Notes: generated by a model not told the origin, from the sequence alone. A stretch of DNA of 64,000 nt from Streptosporangium sp. NBC_01495 (GCF_036250735.1 NZ_CP109430.1:1860001-1924000), one strand, 5' to 3'; positions 44,109 through 53,766 are shown, counted from the first letter of the stretch. A program made the numbers and translations.

Positions 44109-44176
44109 ACCGGCGGACCGGCTCGACCAGCGGACCAGCGGACCAGTGGGCCGGTGAATCGGTGTTCCTCCCGCTG

Positions 44177-44220
44177 GTCGAGCCGGTCGAGCCGGTCGAG
44201 CCGGTCGAGCCGGTCGAGGG
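44177..44220. repeat. Five 9-bp tandem repeats
   Basis: GTCGAGCCG repeated from 44177 (last unit GTCGAGGGG), in the 241-bp gap between cobQ and the SHOCT gene. On the plus strand it would read as a Val-Glu-Pro run, but no gene context supports translation. Confidence 0.9.
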
Positions 44221-44349
44221 GAGTGGTTTCTCGCCTTCCGGGATCGAAGGCCGACGAATCGCCCCAGCCGACGAAAAAGAGAAAGTTTCTCCGCCGGGTA
44301 AACTCGATATTCCCCCACCGGATCCGATGGGGGGCATGGGAGGCCGACG

Positions 44350-44568
44350 ATGTCCCGCATCCTGGTGTTGTTCTTCGTCATCGCCGTGATCGCGGTGGTG
44401 GTGCTCGGCGTGACCCTGCTGGTCCGCGCGTCCGCGGCACGGGCGTCCGCGGCTCGCGCGTCCGTCGCCGACAATCCCCGCGAGATCCTCAAGCGCCGCT
44501 ACGCGGCCGGTGAGATCGACGAGGACGAATACCTCCGCCGCATGTCGGGCCTCTCCCAGGACTGGTAA
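44350..44568 (+). CDS. SHOCT-domain small membrane protein
   Basis: 72 residues. A single N-terminal membrane helix (ILVLFFVIAVIAVVVLGVTL) is followed by an Ala/Arg/Ser linker and a C-terminal SHOCT motif (NPREILKRRYAAGEIDEDEY then LRRMSGL). ATG 44350 follows GGGAGG. SHOCT domains mediate oligomerisation; the protein's role is unknown. Confidence 0.9.
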   Translation: MSRILVLFFVIAVIAVVVLGVTLLVRASAARASAARASVADNPREILKRRYAAGEIDEDEYLRRMSGLSQDW

Positions 44569-44695
44569 CCTCGCGAGCCGTCCGCGGCTCCCGACGATCT
44601 CCGGGGAAGTGATGGATTTTGTCGGCGTATCACTGCCTTTTCGGTGATCCTCGGTAATCCTTGGGGGGAAACTCCACAGCGTGCCGAGGAGCAGG

Positions 44696-47600
44696 ATGCC
44701 CGGACTCGAAGCCATCGCCGCCGCCGCGGGCAAGGCCGTGGTGGAACGCGCCGTACGGGAGGGGCTCGCCGCCCGGACGGCCAGAGCGGAACGGGGCGCC
44801 GACCTCACCACCCTCATCCAGAGCGGGTTTCCCGACCGGTTCCTGCGGCGCAGCCTCGAACGGCAGCTGGAGGCGATCGCCGACGGGGTGGAGAGACGGC
44901 TCGCGGTGCTCGTCGAGCGGGAGTACGGCGGGCTCGCCGAGAACGACCGGACGGCCGTCCTGCACGAGGTGGTGGCGACCGTCCAGGCCGCCGACCTCTC
45001 CGACGGGGCGCTCCTGGCCGCGGACATGGACCCGATCAAGCTCGCCAAGGCCATCCGGGCCGGCCTGCCCGACCCGGCCAGGCAACTGGGTGAGGCCGGG
45101 GCACGCCTCTTCGACATGCTGCTGGACGAGTGCCTCGACTGCCTGGTGCGGATCGTCCAGCAACTCCCGCAGTACCTGCCCCGGGTGGGAACCGAGCTTC
45201 TCGGCCGCGTCTCGGCCGTCGACGACCGCCTCGCCACCCTCGGCCAGCAGGTCTCCTCGGTGCTCGCCCGCCTCCCGGCCCGCTCCCTCGACGCGCCCTC
45301 GGGTACCCGGGACGACGACGAGTTCCTGCGCCGCTATCTCGGGCACATCAGCACGACCCTCGACGAGGTCGAGCTGTTCGGCGTCCGGGTGGAGACCTAC
45401 CGCCCCCGAGCCACGCTGAGCGTCGCCTACATCAGCCTCAACGCGTGTCCCGACGAACTCGACCGGGGCGGGGGTCTTCCGCGCGCCCGTTTCGCCGAGC
45501 TGACCGAGGCGGAGGTTCGCCACGAGCCCGTCACGTCACGGGTGGAGAGCGCGCTCGGCCGGTTCCGACGCGTGCTGCTCAGGGGAGGCGCGGGTTCCGG
45601 CAAGAGCACGTTGCTGCGCTGGCTCGCGGTGACGGCTGCCCGTGGCGGCCTCACCGGTGATCTGGCCGGGTGGAACGACTCCGTCCCGTTCGTGATCAAG
45701 CTTCGCAGCCACGGTGCGGGGAACCTTCCCGCTCCCGAGAACTTCCTCGCCGACGTCGCGCGGCCGGTCGCCGGGCTGATGCCCGAGGGCTGGGCGCACC
45801 GGGTTCTCGGTTCGGGACGGGCACTGCTGATGGTGGACGGTGTGGACGAGCTGAGCCCGCGGCACCGCCCGGCCGTCAGGCGGTGGCTGGACGGTCTTCT
45901 CGCGGCCTACCCGGAGATCCGGGTCATCGTGACCTCCCGTCCGGCGGCGGCCGACGCCCGGTGGCTGGAGGAGGAGGGGTTCTCGTCGGTGACGATGGAG
46001 CCGATGACCCCGGTCCACCTGCGGGAGCTCGTACGGCAGTGGCACACCGCCATGAGGGGTTCGGGGAACCTGCCGTTCGCGGCCGAGAAGCTCGACGAGT
46101 ACGAGGGCGCGCTGCTGGCCAGATTCGAGAGCAGCCCGTACCTCCAGACGCTCGCCTCGACGCCGCTGCTCGCGGCGATGTTGTGCGCCCTGAACCTCGA
46201 CCGGGGCAAGCAGCTGCCGCGCAACCGGATGGGACTGTACGCGGCGGCGCTCGAACTCCTGCTCCAGCGCCGGGACGCCGAGCGGGGGATCGTCTCCGAG
46301 GTCGTCCTGGAGCCGGAGCAGAAGGTGCGGGTCCTGCAGGACCTGGCCTGGCAGCTCGGGGTGTGGGGCCGGTCCGAGCTGTCCAGGGCGACGGCGTTGA
46401 AGCGGGTCGAGGAGAAGATCCAGACCATGCCCCGGGTGGACTGCACCGCCGAGGTCCTGCTGGACCATCTCCTCCAGCGCAGCGGTGTCATCAGGGAACC
46501 GGTTCCCGGGCGGATCGACTTCGTGCACCGCACGGTGCAGGAGTATCTCGCCGCCAAGCAGGCGGCCGACGGCGCCGACGTGGAGCCGTTGATCGAGCGG
46601 GCACATCTCGACCAGTGGCGCGAGACCGTGGTGATGGCCGCCGGGCACGCCAACGCGCCGCTGCGCGAGGAACTGCTGAGGGGGCTGCTCCGCCGTGTCG
46701 CGGCGGACGACGAGCACGCGCGGCGGCTGTGCCTGCTCGTGATCGGCTGCCTGGAGACGATCCAGGAGCTGCCGCGCGCCCTCTCCGGGGCCGTCGAGGA
46801 GTGCTTCGCGGCGGTGATCCCGCCTCGCGACGAGAGCGAGGCGGGAGCTCTCGCCTCGGCGGGGGAGGAGGTTCTGCGGCGCCTTCCCGACGACCTCGCC
46901 GGGTTGTCCTCCCTGGAGGCGGCGGCCACGGTGCGGACCTGCTGGCTGATCAACGGCGCGGAGGCGCTGGAGCGGCTCGCCCGATACTCCGGCGACTCCA
47001 GCTTCTTCGTGCAGCGCGAGCTGATCACGGCGTGGGACTACTTCGATCCGGAGGAGTACGCCCGGCGGGTGATGGCCGACTCCCCCCTCATCGACAGGGG
47101 GTCCGGCGGACACGCGAACGTGGAGAACCCGAGGCTCTTCCCCCACCTTCGGCACCTGCGCAATCTGGAGGACCTGTGGATCGCCCCCCGCGGTGAGAGT
47201 CTCGAATTTCTCGGAGACGTGGGTTCGTTGCGGAGCCTGAACGTCCCCGGGCTCGCCGGGCCGGGGGCGCTCGACGTGCTGAGCCGTCAGCCCGGTCTGG
47301 AGGAACTGTGGGTGAGTCTCAGGGCGGAACCGGTCGACTCGCGGTGGCCCCCCATGCCGCCCTCCCTGCGGAAGGCTCACCTGTTCCGTGACGATCCAGC
47401 GCCCGACCTCAGGTTCCTCGACCGTTTCCACATGGTCGAGGAGCTCAGCCTCGACCGGCTCGACGAGATCGCCGACTTCACCCCGCTGGCATCGCTGACC
47501 GAGCTGAGGGTGCTGTCCCTCTTCGACTGTCATCGCCTTTCCGACCCGGCCGTGTTCGGCGGGCTTCTCCGCCTGACGGAGCTCGAACTCACCTATCCGG

Positions 47601-47995
47601 CCCTCGACGGGATCGCCGGGCTCGTCGACAACTGCCCGAACCTCCGGCGGATCGCGCTACGCCACGTCCCCTCGCTCGACGACATCACCCCGCTCGCGTC
47701 GCTCGCCCTTGAGGAGGTCACGCTCTCCCACTGCGTCAACCTCGTCGATCTCACACCGCTCTCCGGGCTGCGAGAACTTCGGAAGGTCAGCATCAGGTAC
47801 TGCGAGAAGATCCATGATCTCTCGCCCCTGAAGCCGCTGAGGAGACTGAAGCGGGTCAACCTGATCGGGTTGCCCGGTGCCGTCGACGTCACGCCGTTGG
47901 CGGGAAAGCGCGACCTGGTCGTCAAAAGCGACGACGGGCAGGAGCTTCGCAACGCCGACCTGCTCGATCCGACGGCGATGATCTATCGCCTGTAG
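44696..47995 (+). CDS. NACHT-type STAND NTPase with LRR C-terminus (candidate anti-phage bNACHT)
   Basis: 1099 residues. N-terminal helical effector/adaptor region (about 1-270, rich in LExQLEAIADGVERRL-type helices), NACHT ATPase (about 285-560) with Walker A VLLRGGAGSGKSTLLRWLA, Walker B ALLMVDGVDELSPRH, sensor VIVTSRPAA and winged-helix region with IDFVHRTVQEYLAAKQAADG, then a helical spacer and leucine-rich repeats (about 780-1090: LRHLRNLEDLWIAP, LTELRVLSLFDCHRLSD, LRELRKVSIRYCEKIHDLSP). Related bacterial NACHT proteins protect against phage. ATG 44696 has GAGGAG upstream; GTG 44681 is also in frame. It ends directly against the converging acyltransferase gene. No toxin domain recognised, so the effector step is unclear. 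Confidence 0.9.
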   Translation: MPGLEAIAAAAGKAVVERAVREGLAARTARAERGADLTTLIQSGFPDRFLRRSLERQLEAIADGVERRLAVLVEREYGGLAENDRTAVLHEVVATVQAADLSDGALLAADMDPIKLAKAIRAGLPDPARQLGEAGARLFDMLLDECLDCLVRIVQQLPQYLPRVGTELLGRVSAVDDRLATLGQQVSSVLARLPARSLDAPSGTRDDDEFLRRYLGHISTTLDEVELFGVRVETYRPRATLSVAYISLNACPDELDRGGGLPRARFAELTEAEVRHEPVTSRVESALGRFRRVLLRGGAGSGKSTLLRWLAVTAARGGLTGDLAGWNDSVPFVIKLRSHGAGNLPAPENFLADVARPVAGLMPEGWAHRVLGSGRALLMVDGVDELSPRHRPAVRRWLDGLLAAYPEIRVIVTSRPAAADARWLEEEGFSSVTMEPMTPVHLRELVRQWHTAMRGSGNLPFAAEKLDEYEGALLARFESSPYLQTLASTPLLAAMLCALNLDRGKQLPRNRMGLYAAALELLLQRRDAERGIVSEVVLEPEQKVRVLQDLAWQLGVWGRSELSRATALKRVEEKIQTMPRVDCTAEVLLDHLLQRSGVIREPVPGRIDFVHRTVQEYLAAKQAADGADVEPLIERAHLDQWRETVVMAAGHANAPLREELLRGLLRRVAADDEHARRLCLLVIGCLETIQELPRALSGAVEECFAAVIPPRDESEAGALASAGEEVLRRLPDDLAGLSSLEAAATVRTCWLINGAEALERLARYSGDSSFFVQRELITAWDYFDPEEYARRVMADSPLIDRGSGGHANVENPRLFPHLRHLRNLEDLWIAPRGESLEFLGDVGSLRSLNVPGLAGPGALDVLSRQPGLEELWVSLRAEPVDSRWPPMPPSLRKAHLFRDDPAPDLRFLDRFHMVEELSLDRLDEIADFTPLASLTELRVLSLFDCHRLSDPAVFGGLLRLTELELTYPALDGIAGLVDNCPNLRRIALRHVPSLDDITPLASLALEEVTLSHCVNLVDLTPLSGLRELRKVSIRYCEKIHDLSPLKPLRRLKRVNLIGLPGAVDVTPLAGKRDLVVKSDDGQELRNADLLDPTAMIYRL

Positions 47996-49030
47996 TCAGG
48001 CCGTGGAGGCGGGGGTCGGCTGGTTCTCGGTGATCCAGGCGTCGATCTCCTCCCACTGGTCGAAGAGCCAGCGGACCTGCTCCTCGCGGTCGCGCGGCAC
48101 GTCGGCGGCCTGGATCCGCCACCACTTGGCCTTGATCCGGGCGCTGAGCGGGAGGCGGGTCCAGATGTCCCCGAAGGTGACCAGGTCGTCGAGGCCGGTG
48201 TGCGCGACGAAGACCACGTCCGCCTCGGGGCAGGCCTCGATGGCGGCGATGGCGCCGTTGGGGCGGGGGGCCATCAGGTGCTCCAGCTTGCGGGCCCGCG
48301 CGGCCTCCTCGGCCAGGCCCTTCTGCTCCAGCCGCAGGATGGCCCGCCAGCGGCGCTTGGGGGTGAAGTTGCCGCCCTCCGGAAAGATCACCAGTGCGTC
48401 GTCGGCGTCCATGTCGGAGGACAGGCGGCGGATCTCGGCGAGGACGCCGCTCTCGGCGACCTTGCGGGGGACGAAGGCGTTGGGGAGGCGGTTGATCACC
48501 ACGTCCAGCGAGGGGTCGAACTGCAGGGCGGCCTTCATCACGATCCTCGGGCGCCTGCCGTACCGGGCGAGAAGGTGGTGGACGAGCAGGAACGAGTCGC
48601 CGGGGCCCGCGTGGCGGGACAGGACGATGACGGGGCGGGTGAGGCGCCGGGAGATCTCGTCGGAGGTCGGCGGCGGCTCGTCGATCTCGACGCTCAGGCG
48701 GAAGATCCGCACCGCGGCCTCGTAGATCTTGGACAGCAACCACTGGATCAGCTCGTAGTGCCGCTCCTGGTACTCGTCGCGGCTGAGCCGGCCGCCCAGG
48801 CCGTTCGCCACCCACAGCCACAGGCAGGCGCACAGCGCCATCGACTCCAGCGTCAGCCACGCCATCGCGAACCAGACCAGCCGGGTGCCGCGCCGCTGCG
48901 GGGGCGGCAGGCGCAGCGAGGCCGCGGTCACCACCAGCAGCCAGATCGGGAGCGTGAGCACCGCGACGACGGTGAGCACGATGACGAGCGGGGCCAGGAC
49001 CAGGCGGCGGACGATGCGAGGAGGCAGCAC
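47996..49030 (-). CDS. 1-acyl-sn-glycerol-3-phosphate acyltransferase (PlsC-like)
   Basis: 344 residues. Membrane segments near the N-terminus (IVRRLVLAPLVIVLTVVAVL; WFAMAWLTLESMALCACLWL) precede the acyltransferase domain: block I VLSRHAGPGDSFLLVHHLL (HxxxxD), block II around RRPRIVMKAALQFDPSLD, block III FPEGGNFTPKRRWRA, and block IV region GAIAAIEACPEADVVFVAHT. Phospholipid synthesis or remodelling at the membrane is likely; the acceptor is not determined. GTG 49030 is supported by CAGGAG. Only a zero-nucleotide gap separates its stop from the NACHT gene stop. Confidence 0.9.
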   Translation of the reverse strand: MLPPRIVRRLVLAPLVIVLTVVAVLTLPIWLLVVTAASLRLPPPQRRGTRLVWFAMAWLTLESMALCACLWLWVANGLGGRLSRDEYQERHYELIQWLLSKIYEAAVRIFRLSVEIDEPPPTSDEISRRLTRPVIVLSRHAGPGDSFLLVHHLLARYGRRPRIVMKAALQFDPSLDVVINRLPNAFVPRKVAESGVLAEIRRLSSDMDADDALVIFPEGGNFTPKRRWRAILRLEQKGLAEEAARARKLEHLMAPRPNGAIAAIEACPEADVVFVAHTGLDDLVTFGDIWTRLPLSARIKAKWWRIQAADVPRDREEQVRWLFDQWEEIDAWITENQPTPASTA

Positions 49031-49164
49031 GAGTGGCTCCTGCCTGTGTGGATGCGCGGTGTGGTGCGTGTGTGGATGCCGGTGTGACTCAGGTGGGTAC
49101 TGATATGGACGTACCCCTGTGAAGTACCCCAATGCGGACGTACAACGCGGGCGGATGGCGTGGG

Positions 49165-49998
49165 TCAGGTGGGCGAGTGCCGGGCCAGGTAGTCGGCCGA
49201 GGCCCGGTACGCGCGATCGATGTATTCAGATATATGCGATATATCCCGATAGCGCAGCTGGGAGAGGTCCATTCCCGGACGGGCCTCGCCTCCGGACGGC
49301 ATGACGTGGACCTCGATGTCGTCCGGCAGGGTGGCCATCTCCTCGGTGAAGCGGTGCCGCCGGGCGATCTCGAAGGCGGTCATGCCGACCTCCCACGGGC
49401 GCCGGGGCACCACCAGGGGACGCTCGATCCTGCCCACGTGCAGCACGTAGACCCGCCGGGCGCCGAGCGCGACGGCCCGGCCGACCGGGATGCTGTGCAC
49501 CAGCCCGCCGTCGAGGTAGTGGCCGTCGCCGATGCGGACGGGCGGTAGCAGCCCGGGGACGGCGCAGGAGGCGAGGACCGCCTCGACCAGGGGGCCCTCG
49601 GTGAACCAGTGCGCGGCTGCGCGCTCGACGGAGGCGGCCACGCACTGGAACGGCACGGAGAGATCCTCGATGCGGGAGACCGGGAGCGTCCGGGCCAGCA
49701 GGTCGCGCAGCGGTTCGGAGGGGTGCAGGTGGGTGCCGCTCCTGGCGAGGGTGGACAGCCGGGTCACCCAGGACCCCGCGAACGCCGTACGGACGATGTC
49801 CGAACTCCACAGCGTGGTCAGGCGCGCGACCGCGTCACCGGGGGAGGCGGCGAACACGACGCCGTTCAGCGCGCCCACGGACGTGCCGACGATCACGTCG
49901 GGCTTGATGCCCGCCTCGTCGAGCGCCCGCAGCATGCCCACCTCGTGGGCGCCGAGGAGGCCCCCGCCACCCAGTACGAAGGCAGTGTCCAGGCTCAT
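49165..49998 (-). CDS. Patatin-like phospholipase
   Basis: 277 residues. Catalytic dyad and oxyanion hole are visible: FVLGGGGLLGAHEVGMLRAL (glycine-rich oxyanion loop), VIVGTSVGALNGVV (GxSxG nucleophile) and YLDGGLVHSIPVG (DGG). Acts on lipid acyl esters in or near the membrane. ATG 49998 follows GGTGAG. The 3' end (about 49220-49250) is unusually AT-rich for this chromosome and encodes YRDISHISEYIDRAYR. Divergent from the ABC transporter operon. Confidence 0.92.
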   Translation of the reverse strand: MSLDTAFVLGGGGLLGAHEVGMLRALDEAGIKPDVIVGTSVGALNGVVFAASPGDAVARLTTLWSSDIVRTAFAGSWVTRLSTLARSGTHLHPSEPLRDLLARTLPVSRIEDLSVPFQCVAASVERAAAHWFTEGPLVEAVLASCAVPGLLPPVRIGDGHYLDGGLVHSIPVGRAVALGARRVYVLHVGRIERPLVVPRRPWEVGMTAFEIARRHRFTEEMATLPDDIEVHVMPSGGEARPGMDLSQLRYRDISHISEYIDRAYRASADYLARHSPT

Positions 49999-50136
49999 GG
50001 GCTCACCATAGCCCCGCGCCGGAGCACCGGATTCGGGGTGCGGCCGGGTGGGTTCCGGATCCGCGCAACGAAGGGGCGGCCAGCTGTCCGGGTCCGGCCA
50101 TGACCCCGGCGGCGGCGAGAGGGCACGATCTGAGGC

Positions 50137-51066
50137 ATGACAGCGGTGGTGGAGACCGAGGGGCTCACCAAGTTCTACGGCGGGCGCCGGGGACTTGAGG
50201 ATCTCGACCTGGAGATCCGGGCCGGGGAGGTGTTCGGGTATCTCGGCCCGAACGGCGCGGGAAAGACGACGACGATCAGGCTGCTTCTGGACGTCATCCG
50301 CCCCACCAGGGGCCGCAGGACGGTCCTCGGCGGGGATCCCCGCGAGGTGGGTGTGCGGAGCCGGATCGGTTACCTGCCCGGCGAACTGGCCCTGGAGGGC
50401 AGGGAGAAGGCGGGGGAGTTCCTCGCCTTCCTCGGCGCGGTGCGCGGCGGCGTGCCCAAGGGGCGGATCGAGGGGCTGGCCGAACGGCTGGAGGCCGACC
50501 TGTCGGTGCCCATGGGCAGGCTCTCCAAGGGCAACAGGCAGAAGGTCGGGCTCATCCAGGCCTTCATGCACGAGCCGGAGTTCCTGATCCTCGACGAGCC
50601 GACCAGCGGCCTGGACCCGCTGGTGCAGCAGGAGTTCCTGGCGATGGTCCGCGAGGTCCGCGCCTCGGGCCGCACCGTGCTGATGTCCTCCCACGTGCTG
50701 GCCGAGGTCGAGGACGTCTCCGACCGGGTCGGCATCGTGCGCGGCGGCAGGCTGGTCGCGGTGGAGGACGTCTCCGCGCTCAGGGAGAAGGCGGTGCGCC
50801 GGGTGGAGTTCCACTTCGACGCCCCGGTGCCCCGCGAGGCGTTCGAGGACCTGCCCGGCGTCCGGGACCTGCGGGTGGAGGGGGCCGGGCTGCGCTGCAC
50901 CATCGACGGCCGCCCGGACGCGCTGATCAAGGCGGCGGCGAGGTTCACCGTGGTGCACATGGTCAGCGCCCAGCCCGACCTGGAGGAGATCTTCCTCACC
51001 TACTACAGCCAGAGCGAGGAAGGGGAGGCGCGCGATGCCCACACTGGTGTCGAAGAGCCTGCGTGA
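50137..51066 (+). CDS. ABC transporter ATP-binding protein (ABC-2 exporter type)
   Basis: 309 residues. Walker A YLGPNGAGKTTTIRLLLDV, signature GRLSKGNRQKVGLIQAF (variant of LSGGQ, common in this drug-exporter subgroup), Walker B FLILDEPTSGLDPLVQQEFL and H-loop LMSSHVLAEVEDV. The C-terminal ~90 residues form an accessory domain (DLEEIFLTYYS). Overlaps the permease gene by 32 nt. Start ATG 50137. Likely exports a lipid, drug or peptide; substrate unknown. Confidence 0.94.
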   Translation: MTAVVETEGLTKFYGGRRGLEDLDLEIRAGEVFGYLGPNGAGKTTTIRLLLDVIRPTRGRRTVLGGDPREVGVRSRIGYLPGELALEGREKAGEFLAFLGAVRGGVPKGRIEGLAERLEADLSVPMGRLSKGNRQKVGLIQAFMHEPEFLILDEPTSGLDPLVQQEFLAMVREVRASGRTVLMSSHVLAEVEDVSDRVGIVRGGRLVAVEDVSALREKAVRRVEFHFDAPVPREAFEDLPGVRDLRVEGAGLRCTIDGRPDALIKAAARFTVVHMVSAQPDLEEIFLTYYSQSEEGEARDAHTGVEEPA

Positions 51067-51838
51067 CTACCGGCGGCCGCTGCTCGGCTGGACCGTCGGG
51101 ATCAGCGCGTTCTTCGCGCTGTACCTGTCGTTCTACCCGAATATCGCGAGCAACCCCGACATCTACGGGGCCGCGGGGCTGGCCAAGTTCCCCGGGGCCA
51201 TGCGCGACCTCATGGGCGGCCTGGAGGGCGGCTTCACCAGCGGCTCCGGCTTCCTGCAGGCGCTGGTCTACCAGCTGTTCGGGCCGCTGCTTTTCATCAT
51301 GTGCGCCGCGGTGATCGGCAACCGGGCGATCGCCCAGCCCGAGGAGTCGGGCACGCTGGAGCTGGTCCTGACCCTCCCGATCGACCGCAGGCGGCTGGTC
51401 CTGGAGCGCTTCGCCGCCCTGGCCCTCGCGCTGCTCGGCGTGGCGGCGGTCACCTTCCTCGTCGTGCTGGGCCTGGCGGCGGCCGTCGGCCTGGGCGTCC
51501 CCGCCGGCAGGATCCTCGCCGGTCACGTCGGCGTCTTCCTGCTCGCTCTCTTCTTCGGCACCCTCTGCCTGACGGTCGGCGCCGCGACGGGACGCAGGGG
51601 GGTCGCCCTGGCGGTGGTCGGGGTGGTCGCGGTGGCCGGATACGTGGTCGAGACCATGGGCAAGGATGTGGCCGGGGTGTCCTGGCTGCGCTGGATCTCG
51701 CCGTTCCACTACTACCTCGACGGGCGGCCGATCCAGCTGGGCTTCCCGGCATGGGACTATCTCGTGCTGGCCGGGGCGACCGTCGCGCTGCTCCTGGTCG
51801 CGATGCCGGCCTTCGACAGGCGTGACGTGGGAGTCTGA
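51035..51838 (+). CDS. ABC-2 type permease
   Basis: 267 residues with about six membrane helices: WTVGISAFFALYLSFY, FGPLLFIMCAAVIGN, ALALALLGVAAVTFLVVLGL, HVGVFLLALFFGTLCLTV, GVALAVVGVVAVAGYVV and VLAGATVALLLVAMPAF. NRAIAQPEESGTLELVLTLP with the conserved E-rich coupling loop identifies the ABC-2 fold. Start ATG 51035, inside the ATPase gene; stop TGA overlaps the next gene's ATG by one base. Confidence 0.93.
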   Translation: MPTLVSKSLRDYRRPLLGWTVGISAFFALYLSFYPNIASNPDIYGAAGLAKFPGAMRDLMGGLEGGFTSGSGFLQALVYQLFGPLLFIMCAAVIGNRAIAQPEESGTLELVLTLPIDRRRLVLERFAALALALLGVAAVTFLVVLGLAAAVGLGVPAGRILAGHVGVFLLALFFGTLCLTVGAATGRRGVALAVVGVVAVAGYVVETMGKDVAGVSWLRWISPFHYYLDGRPIQLGFPAWDYLVLAGATVALLLVAMPAFDRRDVGV

Positions 51839-52956
51839 TGGACGAGCTGCTCGGCGGCCATCTCCGGACGTTACGGGAGGCGGCCGCCACCGGCAGGCTG
51901 CCCGGCCGGGCCGAGCTCGACGACTGCCGCGCCGCCGGTGCGCTGGCCGCCGAGCGGGGCGCGTCCGTGCGGGCCCTGGTGGAGACCGCCCTGGCCATGG
52001 CCGAGTCGGTGAGCCCCGTCCCGCTCCCGGCCCTGCGGCGTACGGTCTCGGCCCTGATGGAGGGGTACGAGAACGCCCAGCGGTCGGCGCTGCGCCAGGA
52101 GGAGTCGGCGCGCAGGGAGTTCGTCGACGACCTGCTCCAGGGCCGCGCCGACAGGCTCGCCGAGCGGGCCGAGCACTTCGGGCTCCGCCTGGCCGAGACG
52201 TACGTGGTCGCCGTCGCCCGTCCCGCCGGAGCCGCCCGCCCGGCCGGAATCCCCGGAACCCCCGGAACCTCCGGAACCTCCGGAACCGCTGGAGGAGCCG
52301 CCACGGCCGCCGGCCCGGGGGACGGCGAGCTCGCGGGGGAGGCCGAGGGGACGGCCCGGCGGATCGAGGACGCGCTGGTCGCCAGGTTCGGCTCGCACAA
52401 CGTGCTGGTCGCGGTCCGCGACGGGACGCTCGTGTGCGTCGCGCCGGGCAGTCTCACCGTCGCGAACGGCGAGTTCACCCACCACGTGCGCCAGGCGTTC
52501 GCGCCCGGCTGGCGGGTCGGGCTCGGCCGGGCGCACCGGGGCCCCGGCGGGGTGGTCACCTCCTACCGGGAGGGCGCCAACGCCATCGAGCTCGGCGACC
52601 GGCTGGGACTGCGCGCCCCCGTGCTCAAGGCCGCCGACCTGCTGGTATTCCCGGTGCTGCTGCGGGATCGCGCGGCCATCGAGGACCTGGTGACGAGCGT
52701 GCTCAGCCCGCTGCTGGAGGCGCGGGGCGGTCCCGAGCCGCTGCTCGCCACGCTGGAGGCCATCTTCGCCTCCCAGGGCAACCAGACCGCCGCCGCGCGC
52801 AGGCTCGGCGTCAGCACCCGGGCGGTGACCTACCGACTGGAGCGGATCCGCCGTCTCACCGGGTTCTCGCCGGACGACTCCACCCAGCGTTTCACCCTGG
52901 AGACGGCGGTCCTGGGCGCCCGCCTCCTGGACTGGCCCGCCCACCCGCTGCACTGA
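51838..52956 (+). CDS. PucR/CdaR-type transcriptional regulator
   Basis: 372 residues. Long sensor region with a low-complexity stretch (GTPGTSGTSGTAGG, encoded by 9-bp repeats near 52240-52290), then the PucR-type C-terminal helix-turn-helix TLEAIFASQGNQTAAARRLG followed by VSTRAVTYRLERIRRLTGF. GTG/ATG 51838 overlaps the permease stop (TGATG), so the regulator belongs to the exporter operon and probably controls it. The last eight codons and stop (DWPAHPLH*) are the first part of the large 66-bp repeat array. Confidence 0.9.
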   Translation: MDELLGGHLRTLREAAATGRLPGRAELDDCRAAGALAAERGASVRALVETALAMAESVSPVPLPALRRTVSALMEGYENAQRSALRQEESARREFVDDLLQGRADRLAERAEHFGLRLAETYVVAVARPAGAARPAGIPGTPGTSGTSGTAGGAATAAGPGDGELAGEAEGTARRIEDALVARFGSHNVLVAVRDGTLVCVAPGSLTVANGEFTHHVRQAFAPGWRVGLGRAHRGPGGVVTSYREGANAIELGDRLGLRAPVLKAADLLVFPVLLRDRAAIEDLVTSVLSPLLEARGGPEPLLATLEAIFASQGNQTAAARRLGVSTRAVTYRLERIRRLTGFSPDDSTQRFTLETAVLGARLLDWPAHPLH

Positions 52957-53692
52957 TCGGACACTGACCGGTCCGCCCGCCCGTCGCGCTGAACGGACTG
53001 GCCCGCCCACCCGCTGCACTGATCGGACACTGACCGGTCCGCCCGCCCGTCGCGCTGAACGGACTGGCCCGCCCACCCGCTGCACTGATCGGACACTGAC
53101 CGGTCCGCCCGCCCGTCGCGCTGAACGGACTGGCCCGCCCACCCGCTGCACTGATCGGACACTGACCGGTCCGCCCGCCCGTCGCGCTGAACGGACTGGC
53201 CCGCCCACCCGCTGCACTGATCGGACACTGACCGGTCCGCCCGCCCGTCGCGCTGAACGGACTGGCCCGCCCACCCGCTGCACTGATCGGACACTGACCG
53301 GTCCGCCCGCCCGTCGCGCTGAACGGACTGGCCCGTCCACCCGCTGCACTGATCGGACACTGACCGGTCCGCCCGCCCGTCGCGCTGAACGGACTGGCCC
53401 GCCCACCCGCTGCACTGATCGGACACTGACCGGTCCGCCCGCCCGTCGCGCTGAACGGACTGGCCCGCCCACCCGCTGCACTGATCGGACACTGACCGGT
53501 CCGCCCGCCCGTCGCGCTGAACGGACTGGCCCGTCCACCCGCTGCACTGATCGGACACTGACCGGTCCGCCCGCCCGTCGCGCTGAACGGACTGGCCCGT
53601 CCACCCGCTGCACTGATCGGACACTGACCGGTCCGCCCGCCCGTCGCGCTGAACGGACTGGCCCGCCCACCCGCTGCACTGATCGGACACTG
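52931..53692. repeat. 66-bp tandem repeat array, 11 full units plus a partial one
   Basis: ACTGGCCCGCCCACCCGCTG recurs every 66 bp at 52931, 52997, 53063 and so on to 53657. Units are almost identical; the only variant I saw is C to T in GCCCGYCCAC in units at 53327, 53525 and 53591. Unit 1 supplies the regulator's last codons and TGA. Since 66 is divisible by three, long repetitive frames stay open on the minus strand; I do not regard them as genes. GACCGGTC in each unit is an 8-bp palindrome. 53693-53766 is non-repeated. Confidence 0.97.
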
Positions 53693-53766
53693 ATCGGACC
53701 GGCCCGGCCCCGGCCATCCACCACGCTGACCCGGCCCGCCCGTCCGCCGCGCCGACCGCCGTGCCG

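Noticed and set aside
51871-53724. Long minus-strand open frame with 22-residue repeats (SVRSVQRV...)
   Set aside because: It is produced by the 66-bp repeats having a length divisible by three and runs antisense through the well-supported PucR gene; no domain and no ribosome site.
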